A DNA stretch of 37,941 bases, taken from assembly GCA_024401225.1 (NCBI GenBank), contig JAKSLM010000025.1, forward strand, positions 1-37,941, in the 5' to 3' direction. A model generated the notes under the pieces. It saw only the letters and a program-made list of their open reading frames with translations. It did not search any database and was not told the origin of the DNA. Shown here piece by piece: positions 16,854-24,554 of this stretch (position 1 is the stretch's first letter; each line of letters starts with the position of its first letter). Source of the stretch: Bacteroidaceae bacterium (lineage in GTDB: Bacteria; Bacteroidota; Bacteroidia; Bacteroidales; Bacteroidaceae). A program made the position numbers and the translations under genes.

Positions 16854-16919
16854 TGCACATCAATAGAGTTTATTCTGTGCATCAACAGAGTCTATTCTGC
16901 ACATCAATAAACTTTATTT
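16854..16919. repeat. Three tandem 22-bp repeats between porU and porV
   Basis: Units at 16854-16875, 16876-16897 and 16898-16919 share the pattern TG[CT][GA]CATCAA[TC]A[GA]A[GC]T[TC]TATT[CT]. A partial unit (16838-16853) overlaps the porU stop. They fill more than half of the 124-bp gap before porV. They contain no clear hairpin or promoter; a protein-binding or RNA-level role is possible. Confidence 0.75.
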
Positions 16920-16965
16920 AACGTACGCAACACAATAAAAACGCCAAAAGCGAGTTTATATTTAT

Positions 16966-18183
16966 ATGAACAAAAAATATATCATACTCATCATCGCACT
17001 CCTCACACAGTGCTGCCTCAATCTTCAGGCACAGGATGTGAAGAATCAGTACAACCCAATCTACTACGGAGTGACATCCCTTGGCATTGCACCTGATGCA
17101 CGTGCCGGAGGTATGGGCGACATCGGTGCAGCCACCGACCCTGATGTCAACTCTCAGTTCTGGAATCCTGCAAAGTATCCATTCTGCATTTCGCGTTCGG
17201 GTATTGCACTCAACTATACTCCTTGGCTCCGCAGCCTCGTGAGCGACATCGACCTTGCCAACATCACCGGCTACTACCGTCTTGGCGACTACGATGCACT
17301 TGCAGGTTCGCTGCGTTACTTCTCGCTTGGTGAAGTAACGACTGAGGATGAGATGATGACTATCCGACCTTATGAAATGGCAGTCGACCTCTCCTACTCG
17401 CGTATGCTTTCCGAGACCTTCTCAGCTGCAGTAGGTTTGCGATTCATCTATTCCGACCTTGCATGGAAGGACGACGACACCTTCCCAGGATCCGCCTTTG
17501 CTGCCGACATTGCGCTCTACCACAATGGTTACCTCATGATGGGTGGACGCGAGTGTCAGCTTGGATGGGGTCTGAACATTAACAATATCGGTTCTAAGAT
17601 TTCATACGACAAGGGCAACACCAGCGAGTTTATCCCAACCAACATGCGTCTCGGTCTGTCATACATGATCCCTGTAGATGAGTACAACACCTTCAGCATC
17701 TCGGCCGATGCCAACAAGCTCCTCGTACCTACACGCCCTACAATGGAACAGTACGTTCAGCACATGGTTGAGACCGAGGGAGGCGACCCATCCATGTATG
17801 AATATGACTTCGGCGGCTATAGTGCATACCTTCAGGACGAAGGCTACTACAACAAGTCGTCCATCTCGGGTATGTTCAGCAGTTTCTCCGATGCTCCAGG
17901 CGGATTCAAGGAGGAGCTTCAGGAGATTCAGTGGTCCATCGGTGCCGAGTATTCATACAACAATCAGTTCTTCGTACGTGCCGGCTACCACCATCAGGCA
18001 GAGAACAAGGGTAACCTTAAGTACTTCACCGTTGGTGCAGGATTCAAGATGTCCGTATTCTCAATCGATGCAGGCTATGTCATCGCTGCAGCACAGAACA
18101 ACCCACTCGACCAGACTCTCCGCTTCACCCTTGCCTTCGATATGGACGGCATTGGAGATCTCCTCGGTCGCAAGCGCCGTTAA
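16966..18183 (+). CDS. porV: Type IX secretion outer membrane protein PorV
   Basis: A 405-residue FadL-like 14-stranded barrel protein (PorV, also LptO). It shuttles type IX cargo from the SprA translocon to the PorU attachment complex. It has a signal peptide (IILIIALLTQCCLNLQAQ). The family signature near residues 30-70 reads GVTSLGIAPDARAGGMGDIGAATDPDVNSQFWNPAKY (G-I-x-P-D-A-R-x-G-G-M-G-x-x-G-x-A). The C-terminal barrel strand ends FTLAFDM and continues to a short basic tail (GRKRR). It lies 124 bp downstream of porU and 38 bp upstream of ispF. Confidence 0.95.
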   Translation: MNKKYIILIIALLTQCCLNLQAQDVKNQYNPIYYGVTSLGIAPDARAGGMGDIGAATDPDVNSQFWNPAKYPFCISRSGIALNYTPWLRSLVSDIDLANITGYYRLGDYDALAGSLRYFSLGEVTTEDEMMTIRPYEMAVDLSYSRMLSETFSAAVGLRFIYSDLAWKDDDTFPGSAFAADIALYHNGYLMMGGRECQLGWGLNINNIGSKISYDKGNTSEFIPTNMRLGLSYMIPVDEYNTFSISADANKLLVPTRPTMEQYVQHMVETEGGDPSMYEYDFGGYSAYLQDEGYYNKSSISGMFSSFSDAPGGFKEELQEIQWSIGAEYSYNNQFFVRAGYHHQAENKGNLKYFTVGAGFKMSVFSIDAGYVIAAAQNNPLDQTLRFTLAFDMDGIGDLLGRKRR

Positions 18184-18221
18184 TCGCACTCATCGTTCAC
18201 GACTATCACACCTTATTATAT

Positions 18222-18704
18222 ATGAAAGTAAGAGTAGGTATGGGCTTCGATGTCCACCAGCTTGTTGAGGGACGCGACCTCTGGCTTGGAGGCGTGAAGA
18301 TCGAGCACACGCTCGGACTCCTGGGCCACAGCGATGCCGATGTGCTCATCCATGCCATCTGCGACGCTATACTCGGTGCTGCCAACATGCGTGACATCGG
18401 CTATCATTTCCCTCCCAAAAAGGGTAATGAATTCGAGAACATCGATTCCAAAATTCTCCTGCGCCGTACGGTCGACATCGTGGCTCAGCGTGGATACCGC
18501 ATAGGCAACGTCGATGCTACCGTATGTGCCGAACGCCCAAAGATCAATCCTCACGTACCAGCCATGAAGCAGGTACTTGCCGACTGCATGCAAATCTCGG
18601 AGGACGATGTGAGCATCAAGGCCACCACCACCGAGCATCTTGGATTCACTGGTCGTGAAGAGGGCATGAGCGCCTACGCCGTTGTGCTCCTTGAGAAGGA
18701 ATAA
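18222..18704 (+). CDS. ispF: 2-C-methyl-D-erythritol 2,4-cyclodiphosphate synthase
   Basis: Cyclises CDP-methylerythritol 2-phosphate to the cyclodiphosphate in the MEP pathway. The 160-residue protein is of normal length. It has the zinc ligands in GFDVHQL (Asp/His) and GLLGHSDADVLIHAICDA. The C-terminal ATTTEHLGFTGREEGMSAYAVVLL segment is fully typical. The last 26 bp of the coding sequence (18675-18700) recur perfectly at 21852-21877, downstream of a 3-kb AT-rich block. The gene seems intact; it has probably had its original 3' end replaced or duplicated. Located 38 bp after porV. Confidence 0.96.
   Translation: MKVRVGMGFDVHQLVEGRDLWLGGVKIEHTLGLLGHSDADVLIHAICDAILGAANMRDIGYHFPPKKGNEFENIDSKILLRRTVDIVAQRGYRIGNVDATVCAERPKINPHVPAMKQVLADCMQISEDDVSIKATTTEHLGFTGREEGMSAYAVVLLEKE
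18675..18700 (+). repeat. 26-bp direct repeat, left copy (ispF 3' end)
   Basis: Identical over 26 bp to 21852-21877 with no similarity outside on either side. This copy encodes YAVVLLEK plus part of the last codon, ending in GAA TAA. It marks the left edge of the AT-rich islet that carries the type IX cargo gene. Confidence 0.85.
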
Positions 18705-18729
18705 ATGTTTTATTATTATATAAAATAAA

Positions 18730-18756
18730 GGCTGAAACCAAATTACGGTTTCAGCC
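18730..18756. terminator. Bidirectional-looking hairpin after ispF
   Basis: Perfect 10-bp stem, GGCTGAAACC (18730-18739) and GGTTTCAGCC (18747-18756), with a 7-nt loop. It is followed by ATTTTC on the plus strand and by a TTTATTTTA-like tract on the minus strand. It could end ispF transcription from the left and the peptide/cargo operon from the right. Confidence 0.75.
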
Positions 18757-18812
18757 ATTTTCATATAGTGAATATATACAAGAAATAGTTCTTTAGAAAA
18801 TCTAGATTTTAT

Positions 18813-19025
18813 TCAAAACTCAAGATCCTCGATGAAGTCACCGATTGCCTTGGCACCTGCACCTTCAGCATCAAAATCAACACCAGAGACTCCGCCACTG
18901 ATTGGATGATCAGAATCGGCAGAACTACCACCCACATCCCATAATGCAGAACCAGAATCAGCAATGACACTTTCTTCTTCAATAGCTATTACAAGTACAG
19001 TTGGTTTAATATAATTCTTTTTCAT
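18813..19025 (-). CDS. Small acidic peptide of MKKxYxxP type, unknown function
   Basis: A 70-residue protein with no signal peptide or membrane helix, strongly acidic and Gly/Ser/Asp-rich after residue 22. Its first part (MKKNYIKPTVLVIAIEEESV, then IADSGS) follows a pattern I have often seen in short Bacteroidales proteins: MKK-x-Y-x-x-P, a hydrophobic strand, an E-rich stretch, then a small-residue run with Ser. No function is established to my knowledge. The leader-then-variable-core look resembles a precursor peptide, but no modification enzyme is nearby. It begins 10 bp after the stop of the type IX cargo gene, so the two are cotranscribed. The ORF is supported by its good start, its place and its distinct composition. 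Confidence 0.7.
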   Translation of the reverse strand: MKKNYIKPTVLVIAIEEESVIADSGSALWDVGGSSADSDHPISGGVSGVDFDAEGAGAKAIGDFIEDLEF

Positions 19026-19035
19026 AACATATTAA

Positions 19036-21618
19036 TTATCGAACAACACATTTTTTTCCGTTCACAATATATATACCCTTTGTAAGACCTTCAAGGCTAT
19101 TTCCTACCTTTTGTCCACGAAGATTATATACTATACCATCAGCAACATTCTTATTATTATCAATCTCAATTGAAACATTCTTAATAGCGGTTGCGTCATC
19201 TTCAGAACCCATGATAGAAGTAATTAATTTAGCATTGTTTGAAGGAGTTTCCAAACCACCCATATAATCAAGATTATCCTGCTGGCCTTCTGGCACGAGA
19301 ACTACTGCTGCATAAGGATTCCATGGTGAATTCTTGTCACCTTTCATAAAACGGAAGCACTGATTTGAGAAGCTGAAGTAATAGCTGTACTGTGGAATTC
19401 CCATTTTAACATGTTCCTGCTGAGGACCCAAGTCTTCACTATACGTCTTATAGTTACCAATAAAGCGATATTCACCTTGAGGAGTATCAGAATCGTCTGT
19501 ACAATGTGACATTACCTTTGTTACTACAGGGTCACCAGGAACAATTGCATAATCCGTGAAATCTGCATGTTCAGTAAGTGTTCTATCTGCATCAGCCCAA
19601 ATCATATAAGATACATGAGCCTTGAGAACGATGTCATCATCTGAGGTTGCACTTTCAAATTTTTCATCATTAAACTGAAGTGTAATATTATCAGCATTAC
19701 GTACAACACCACTAAACTCACAAAGGCGAATGTCATAAATAGGATTACCAACTGCATCAACAGACTTCTTTCCAAAAGTCTTCTTCATATCACCTTTAGT
19801 CATATTAAATGGTACACATATTGAATGCCACTTTCCATCAGCATATTTGTCAAGGTTCCACTTCTTGGTATCCTTCTGCAGACTTTCGCCAGAAGCAAAT
19901 ACAAACTGGTGAAGTCCAATAAACTCACTACCGTCTCCTTCATATGATCCACCATTATTTTTAATCAGATCGCCAATGCTTGTTACTCCATCCCATGTAA
20001 CACCATTTTGAGCTACGATAGTAGCACGCTGAGCCATACCCATTGAAGGCCAAGTGTACTGACTTCCGAGAGCATAATCATAATAAGCACCACTATAATC
20101 ACCACCGAAATATCCATTCACATAATTACCTCCTAGTGCACCATACTCTGTAACGTAATCATAATTACCATCCTCATCTAACAATGGTTCATTTCTTTGT
20201 GTTGATTCATTGAAATACATCTTTGGATTATATTCCTGTCCGAATGATTTTGGTGCATCCATGCCAGTTCCTGTACTACTAGCTAAAGGTCCATTTAATG
20301 GTGAGGTTTCCTGACCTGGATTATAATTAACATAAGCATCCGAATCACCGGCTTCTTGTTCAGCTAATAATTCCTCGAAATTCCAATCTATTCGCTTATA
20401 ATTACGTGATGTATCTGTATACTTTGCAGCCTGAGCTGGAGTACACTCAGCAGGATAATGCAGCATACACATATATCCATTAGTAGACTTGTAATTATCG
20501 CGAGCAGCATATCCTTCATCCAATCTTACCGTAACCTTTTCTGAACCTGTTCCAATTGCTGCAGTTTCAAGAGAAAGGGTATTGTTGCTGACATACGCAT
20601 TATTGCCCCAAGCAAATTTTGCAACTCTAGGAGCTTCAAGTCCTAAGAAATACACATCTTTTGGACATGTGCCGTCGAATGCACCTGTTTCAATATCTTC
20701 AAGACTAGCAGGAAAGACAAGAGTTTGAATATAAGAAATTTCGTTACCGTCCAAATCTTTGTTAGGAGCGGAGTTGCTATAATGCATGGCTACAGCCCCA
20801 CTTTTTATAGTCTTGAGTGTATTCGGGAATGTAATCGTTGAGAGCATAAATGGTGCTCCATTTGCAGAAATTGCATCTTTTTCAAGAACCTCTACACCAT
20901 CAGAAATATGAAGATATCTAAGATTTTTTATAAGATCAAATGAATGATTATATAAAACACTACCATTTGGTACTAGAGGTGTATAAAGAGTTTCTATTGT
21001 TGTATTTGGTGTTTGTGTATATTGATTTGCTTTACAGAATGTACCATTATTATTGTAAGTAGTAGGAGCATTCGCTTCATAATCATAATATGGTGACGTA
21101 ATCTCATCCATGTACACTCCAGAAAGATTAAGCACTCTCATGCTCAAATCCATAAGTGAGTGTACAACGGTATTATTTACACTCGCAGGATGCGATTCAT
21201 CCGAGCTTTTGAAAATAAGTGTGTTATTGTACGAACTGAGATCTGTGAGCAACTCATGCCAAATGTCGGTAGATCCATCTTTAAGTACCAATGCGAAAGT
21301 TCCCCATCCGCTCATTTTAGTCATTTGAGTGAAAGTCACTTCTGTTCCGCCAATTGAATAATGTCCACCAGGGATCCATTCTTCACCTGCTACAACTGGA
21401 GAATCACCATTTTTGATATTCTCACTTGCTCCGAAACCAGTAAATACGTACTTTTCGTTTGAGCCAAAAACCTGTGAAAGGTCACCATGAGCAACGATTG
21501 TAACATCTGAACCTACATTCTTTTCAATGGTAAATCCATTAGTGGCATCACCATAGTCGTCCTGTGCCATAGCACATATGCTAAAGCACCATGCAATTAA
21601 GATTAACATTCTTTTCAT
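19036..21618 (-). CDS. Type IX-secreted leucine-rich repeat surface protein
   Basis: An 860-residue exported protein. It has a signal peptide (MLILIAWCFSICAMAQ). Roughly residues 230-330 contain LRR_5/BspA-like repeats (LRYLHISDGVEVLEKDAI, STITFPNTLKTIKSGAV, TLVFPASLEDIETGAF), followed by a long unidentified middle. The C-terminus is a type A sorting domain of the Prevotella style: IVYNLRGQKVG...LTKGIYIVNGKKCVVR. Such cargo is cleaved and surface-attached by PorU/PorV, both encoded just upstream. The coding sequence is visibly richer in A/T and in ATA, TTA and AAT codons than the flanking genes, consistent with foreign origin. Its own promoter lies about 130 bp upstream, leaving a long leader. 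Confidence 0.85.
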   Translation of the reverse strand: MKRMLILIAWCFSICAMAQDDYGDATNGFTIEKNVGSDVTIVAHGDLSQVFGSNEKYVFTGFGASENIKNGDSPVVAGEEWIPGGHYSIGGTEVTFTQMTKMSGWGTFALVLKDGSTDIWHELLTDLSSYNNTLIFKSSDESHPASVNNTVVHSLMDLSMRVLNLSGVYMDEITSPYYDYEANAPTTYNNNGTFCKANQYTQTPNTTIETLYTPLVPNGSVLYNHSFDLIKNLRYLHISDGVEVLEKDAISANGAPFMLSTITFPNTLKTIKSGAVAMHYSNSAPNKDLDGNEISYIQTLVFPASLEDIETGAFDGTCPKDVYFLGLEAPRVAKFAWGNNAYVSNNTLSLETAAIGTGSEKVTVRLDEGYAARDNYKSTNGYMCMLHYPAECTPAQAAKYTDTSRNYKRIDWNFEELLAEQEAGDSDAYVNYNPGQETSPLNGPLASSTGTGMDAPKSFGQEYNPKMYFNESTQRNEPLLDEDGNYDYVTEYGALGGNYVNGYFGGDYSGAYYDYALGSQYTWPSMGMAQRATIVAQNGVTWDGVTSIGDLIKNNGGSYEGDGSEFIGLHQFVFASGESLQKDTKKWNLDKYADGKWHSICVPFNMTKGDMKKTFGKKSVDAVGNPIYDIRLCEFSGVVRNADNITLQFNDEKFESATSDDDIVLKAHVSYMIWADADRTLTEHADFTDYAIVPGDPVVTKVMSHCTDDSDTPQGEYRFIGNYKTYSEDLGPQQEHVKMGIPQYSYYFSFSNQCFRFMKGDKNSPWNPYAAVVLVPEGQQDNLDYMGGLETPSNNAKLITSIMGSEDDATAIKNVSIEIDNNKNVADGIVYNLRGQKVGNSLEGLTKGIYIVNGKKCVVR

Positions 21619-21744
21619 AATAAATTGTACTCGCAGCCTTTAGGTTTTAATCAGTGTATTTTTTTTTAGTTGATAGTTTAGTCCATAAAATCTAGGTACA
21701 CAATGGAGCTGCGTTACCAAAGACACCTTTGATTATTTGACGCG

Positions 21745-21753
21745 GCAAATATA
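21745..21753 (-). promoter_or_regulatory. -7 promoter element of cargo/peptide operon
   Basis: TAtaTTTGC on the minus strand (21753-21745) is an exact match to the Bacteroidetes -7 consensus. Transcription would begin about 120 nt before the cargo ATG at 21618, an unusually long leader. Confidence 0.6.
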
Positions 21754-21851
21754 CATATTAATTTGCACAATCAACATCTTTTTTTGTTTTTTTTTGTAAT
21801 TATCCTTCAATTTCTTCCTAATTTGTACTATTTACCTCCCAAATAATTCAA

Positions 21852-21877
21852 TACGCCGTTGTGCTCCTTGAGAAGGA
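21852..21877 (+). repeat. 26-bp direct repeat, right copy (orphan ispF 3' fragment)
   Basis: Identical to 18675-18700. Read in the ispF frame it gives YAVVLLEKD followed by TGA (21878-21880), that is, an in-frame C-terminus of IspF with its own stop and an Asp instead of Glu as last residue. A terminator follows at 21919. This looks like the original or displaced ispF tail at the right edge of an inserted block. Confidence 0.85.
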
Positions 21878-21918
21878 CTGATACACCTTTAGCCTACCGT
21901 TTTTTTACATATTGGATA

Positions 21919-21957
21919 GAAAACTTACATTTTTTCGTAGGTTTTCTTCTTTTTTTT
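21919..21957 (+). terminator. Terminator after orphan ispF fragment
   Basis: Arms GAAAACTTAC (21919-21928) and GTAGGTTTTC (21937-21946) pair with one G-U, and a T-rich tract of 11 follows (21947-21957). Its place, 40 bp after the orphan ispF tail and before the esterase promoter, fits an ancestral ispF terminator. Confidence 0.65.
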
Positions 21958-21969
21958 AAAAACAATATC

Positions 21970-21978
21970 TATCTTTGC
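21970..21978 (+). promoter_or_regulatory. -7 promoter element of carboxylesterase gene
   Basis: TAtcTTTGC matches the Bacteroidetes -7 consensus exactly, about 50 bp before the ATG at 22031. Confidence 0.6.
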
Positions 21979-22030
21979 AGCGAATACCTGAAACAAAATT
22001 ACTATTTATTTTCAATTAATTTATCCTATT

Positions 22031-23518
22031 ATGAAGAAACTATTGTGTCTCGTGTCACTCGTACTGGCACTTGTGGGTTGTAATCAGCAGCAGACCGCAG
22101 ACAACCCTGTACTGACCATCGAAGGCGGTCAGATTCAAGGCGTTATTGCCGACGATCATCCAGACGTATTCATCTACAAAGGCATTCCTTACGCAGCACC
22201 ACCTATCGGCGACCTCCGTTGGAAGGCACCTCAGCCAGTTGTTGCATGGGAAGGCGTTAAGATTGCCGACCAGTTCGGTCACCCTGGCTATCAGGCAGTT
22301 CACTACCCTGGCGGCTACGCTACTGAATGGGGCTATGGTGCAGAAGCACCTTACAGCGAGGACTGTCTCTATCTCAACGTATGGACCAAGGCTCCAGGCC
22401 AGGTGGACAAGAAGCTTCCTGTAGCACTCTGGATTCATGGTGGTGGCTACCGCGAGGGATGGGGCACAGAACCTGAGTTCGACGGACAGGAATGGGCAAA
22501 CAAGGACGTGGTGCTCGTGAGCATCAACTATCGCCTTGGTGTGTTCGGATTCCTCACTCACCCAGAGCTCTCAGCCGAGAGTCCTAACCACGTATCGGGC
22601 AACTACGGTATCCTCGACCAGATCGAGTCGCTCAAGTGGATCAAGAAGAACATAGCACAGTTCGGTGGCGACCCTGACAACGTGACCATCTTCGGTCAGA
22701 GTGCAGGTGCCGGTAGCGTAAAGACCATCTGTGAGTCACCACTTGCACGTGGTCTCTTCCACAAGGCTGTCATCATGAGTGGTGGCGGTATTGCACTTCC
22801 ACAGACTGATGAGGAAGCAAGCACAAAGGCCAACCCTGCACGCCGCTTCTTCCGTTCTTACCCAAGCCTTCAGGCATCCGAGGAAGCATCGAAGAAGGTT
22901 ATGGACTGGGCAGGCTTCACTGACCTCGAGAAGATGCGCGCAGCATCGACCGAGATGATGTACACAGTAGGTAATTTCTATAACATCAAGAATCAGGAGC
23001 AGATATGGCTCACAGGCTTCCCTATCGTTGACAAGTACGTAAGCATGGAGTCGTTCGACGATGCTACACGCGACGGTTCGCTTGCCGATGTGCCATACAT
23101 GATTGGTTACACACTCAACGACATGGGCGACATGGCTGAAGGTATTGCTGAGTTCTGCCGTGTTCGTGAGAGCAAGGGAGGTAAGGCTTGGGCTTACGAG
23201 TTTGCACGTCCATTGCCTGACGATGGTTCACATCCTGAGGTTACTGCACGCCTCAAGGGTGCATTCCACTCATCTGATCTCTGGTTCGTATTCAAGTCGC
23301 TCAAGCATTGCTGGCGTCCATGGACACAGGGCGACTGGGATCTTTCAGAGAAGATGCTCACAGCTTGGACCAACTTTGCCAAGTACAGCAACCCTAACGG
23401 TGCTGAGGATGGCGAATGGACACCATGCACAAAGGACAATCCAAACTTCATGCTCTTCAAGCTCGATGCCAACGATGCCGAGAAGTCGGAGATGGGTCAG
23501 CCTATTAAGCCAGAATAA
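22031..23518 (+). CDS. Type B carboxylesterase, predicted lipoprotein
   Basis: A 495-residue alpha/beta hydrolase of the type B carboxylesterase/lipase family. The signal peptide ends in the lipobox LVGC (Cys17), followed by Asn-Gln-Gln-Gln, so it is probably lipid-anchored and periplasmic or surface-exposed. Family motifs are YKGIPYAAPPIGDLRWKAP, EDCLYLNVW, the oxyanion region WIHGGGY, the nucleophile elbow GQSAGAG with Ser224, and a candidate catalytic His413 in GAFHSSD. The elbow has Gln in place of the more common Glu (GESAGG). It acts on a carboxylic ester; the substrate (for example acylated sugars or feruloyl esters) is not determinable. Its last 14 bp overlap the menA 3' end on the other strand. 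Confidence 0.93.
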   Translation: MKKLLCLVSLVLALVGCNQQQTADNPVLTIEGGQIQGVIADDHPDVFIYKGIPYAAPPIGDLRWKAPQPVVAWEGVKIADQFGHPGYQAVHYPGGYATEWGYGAEAPYSEDCLYLNVWTKAPGQVDKKLPVALWIHGGGYREGWGTEPEFDGQEWANKDVVLVSINYRLGVFGFLTHPELSAESPNHVSGNYGILDQIESLKWIKKNIAQFGGDPDNVTIFGQSAGAGSVKTICESPLARGLFHKAVIMSGGGIALPQTDEEASTKANPARRFFRSYPSLQASEEASKKVMDWAGFTDLEKMRAASTEMMYTVGNFYNIKNQEQIWLTGFPIVDKYVSMESFDDATRDGSLADVPYMIGYTLNDMGDMAEGIAEFCRVRESKGGKAWAYEFARPLPDDGSHPEVTARLKGAFHSSDLWFVFKSLKHCWRPWTQGDWDLSEKMLTAWTNFAKYSNPNGAEDGEWTPCTKDNPNFMLFKLDANDAEKSEMGQPIKPE

Positions 23519-24389
23519 CAATCAGCGCAGCCAATACTGATCCAAACAGGAAAATATAGAGTGCCGTCTTGCCAAGGAGCCGATTAAGTTCACGCCCTGC
23601 AAGATGGCACATTTCTTTATATAGGAACCACGCAAGAACAGGAAACACTAACAGCCCAGGGAAGCGAACCACGCCAATCATTGCCAGCACAGGACCTGCG
23701 ATGGCGCAACACAAATAGGCAATGCGTCCAAACCCCTTTCCAAACTTTACGACCACGGTACGCTTGCCGCTCACTCGATCCTGATCGACATCCCTATAAT
23801 TATTAACCAGCAGCAGGCAGTCCGTAACAAGACCTACGGAAAGTCCCGCTATAGTGGTGGTGGCAGACCACTCACCGCCTGTCATCACATAGTATGTAAA
23901 ACCTACTGGCACAATGCCAAAAAATACGAGTACCATCACATCGCCCCACCCCATGTACGACAGACAGGTGGTGTAGAGAAAACACCCCACGATGCATGCA
24001 GCACCAACAATCAGCAGTTCCCACTGCATGTTCCACACCAATATGCACAAACCAACGAGCGCCGACAACACAGTACACACTGCTATGCCAACCTTCATTG
24101 CATCCGGAGTGATCCAGCCTTGAGCACATGCACGCAACGGTCCCAATCGGTCCTCACGATCCGTACCTTTCTTAAAGTCAAAATAATCATTGACAAAATT
24201 AGCATCTATCTGCATAAGAAATGCAAACAGCAGACACATGGCGAACGGAAAGAGGCACGCAACGTCATGCATCGCATTCCATCCCAATGCTCCACCCACC
24301 AGCACAGGAGCTGCAGCCCCCGTAAGTGTCTTTGGTCGCGAAGCCAACAACCAAGCCTTCAAACCGTTAGTCGGTATCATTGTACTCAT
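23505..24389 (-). CDS. menA: 1,4-dihydroxy-2-naphthoate polyprenyltransferase
   Basis: Prenylates 1,4-dihydroxy-2-naphthoate to demethylmenaquinone in the inner membrane. The 294-residue protein is an UbiA-superfamily member with about eight to nine hydrophobic segments. The first Asp-rich motif is NDYFDFKKGTDREDR (prenyl diphosphate/Mg binding). The second is NNYRDVDQDRVSGKRT. The start region LLASRPKTLTGAAAPVLVG is typical of MenA. Met1 or Met4 could start. It is convergent with the esterase gene and divergent from the TonB-type receptor. The -7 element is at 24438-24430. Confidence 0.94.
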   Translation of the reverse strand: MSTMIPTNGLKAWLLASRPKTLTGAAAPVLVGGALGWNAMHDVACLFPFAMCLLFAFLMQIDANFVNDYFDFKKGTDREDRLGPLRACAQGWITPDAMKVGIAVCTVLSALVGLCILVWNMQWELLIVGAACIVGCFLYTTCLSYMGWGDVMVLVFFGIVPVGFTYYVMTGGEWSATTTIAGLSVGLVTDCLLLVNNYRDVDQDRVSGKRTVVVKFGKGFGRIAYLCCAIAGPVLAMIGVVRFPGLLVFPVLAWFLYKEMCHLAGRELNRLLGKTALYIFLFGSVLAALIVILA

Positions 24390-24429
24390 AGTCTATGTCG
24401 ATTTATCTTATATGTATTCAAAATCCACT

Positions 24430-24438
24430 GCAAAAGTA
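24430..24438 (-). promoter_or_regulatory. -7 promoter element of menA
   Basis: TActTTTGC on the minus strand (24438-24430) exactly fits TAnnTTTGC, about 40 bp before the menA start. For the opposite gene a weaker AAacTTTGC lies at 24484-24492 on the plus strand. Confidence 0.6.
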
Positions 24439-24554
24439 AGAATTATTCTTTAAAACTCCAAAGAAAACATTAAACCATTTCAAAACTTTGCAGTCAATGA
24501 GATTGTGAACCAAATACACAGCAGATAACAACAATATAAAATATAAGGTAAAAA

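Larger units (their letters stand above)
21619..22030. other. Intergenic junction: cargo promoter, ispF fragment, esterase promoter
   Basis: This 412-bp gap holds the long 5' leader and promoter of the minus-strand cargo gene, then the right copy of the 26-bp ispF repeat, a terminator-like hairpin (21919-21957) and the plus-strand esterase promoter (21970-21978). It has long T tracts and no gene. Confidence 0.7.

Noticed and set aside
18705-21851. Islet as a transposon
   Set aside because: No transposase, no terminal inverted repeats, and the bracketing repeat is coding sequence of ispF rather than a short target duplication.
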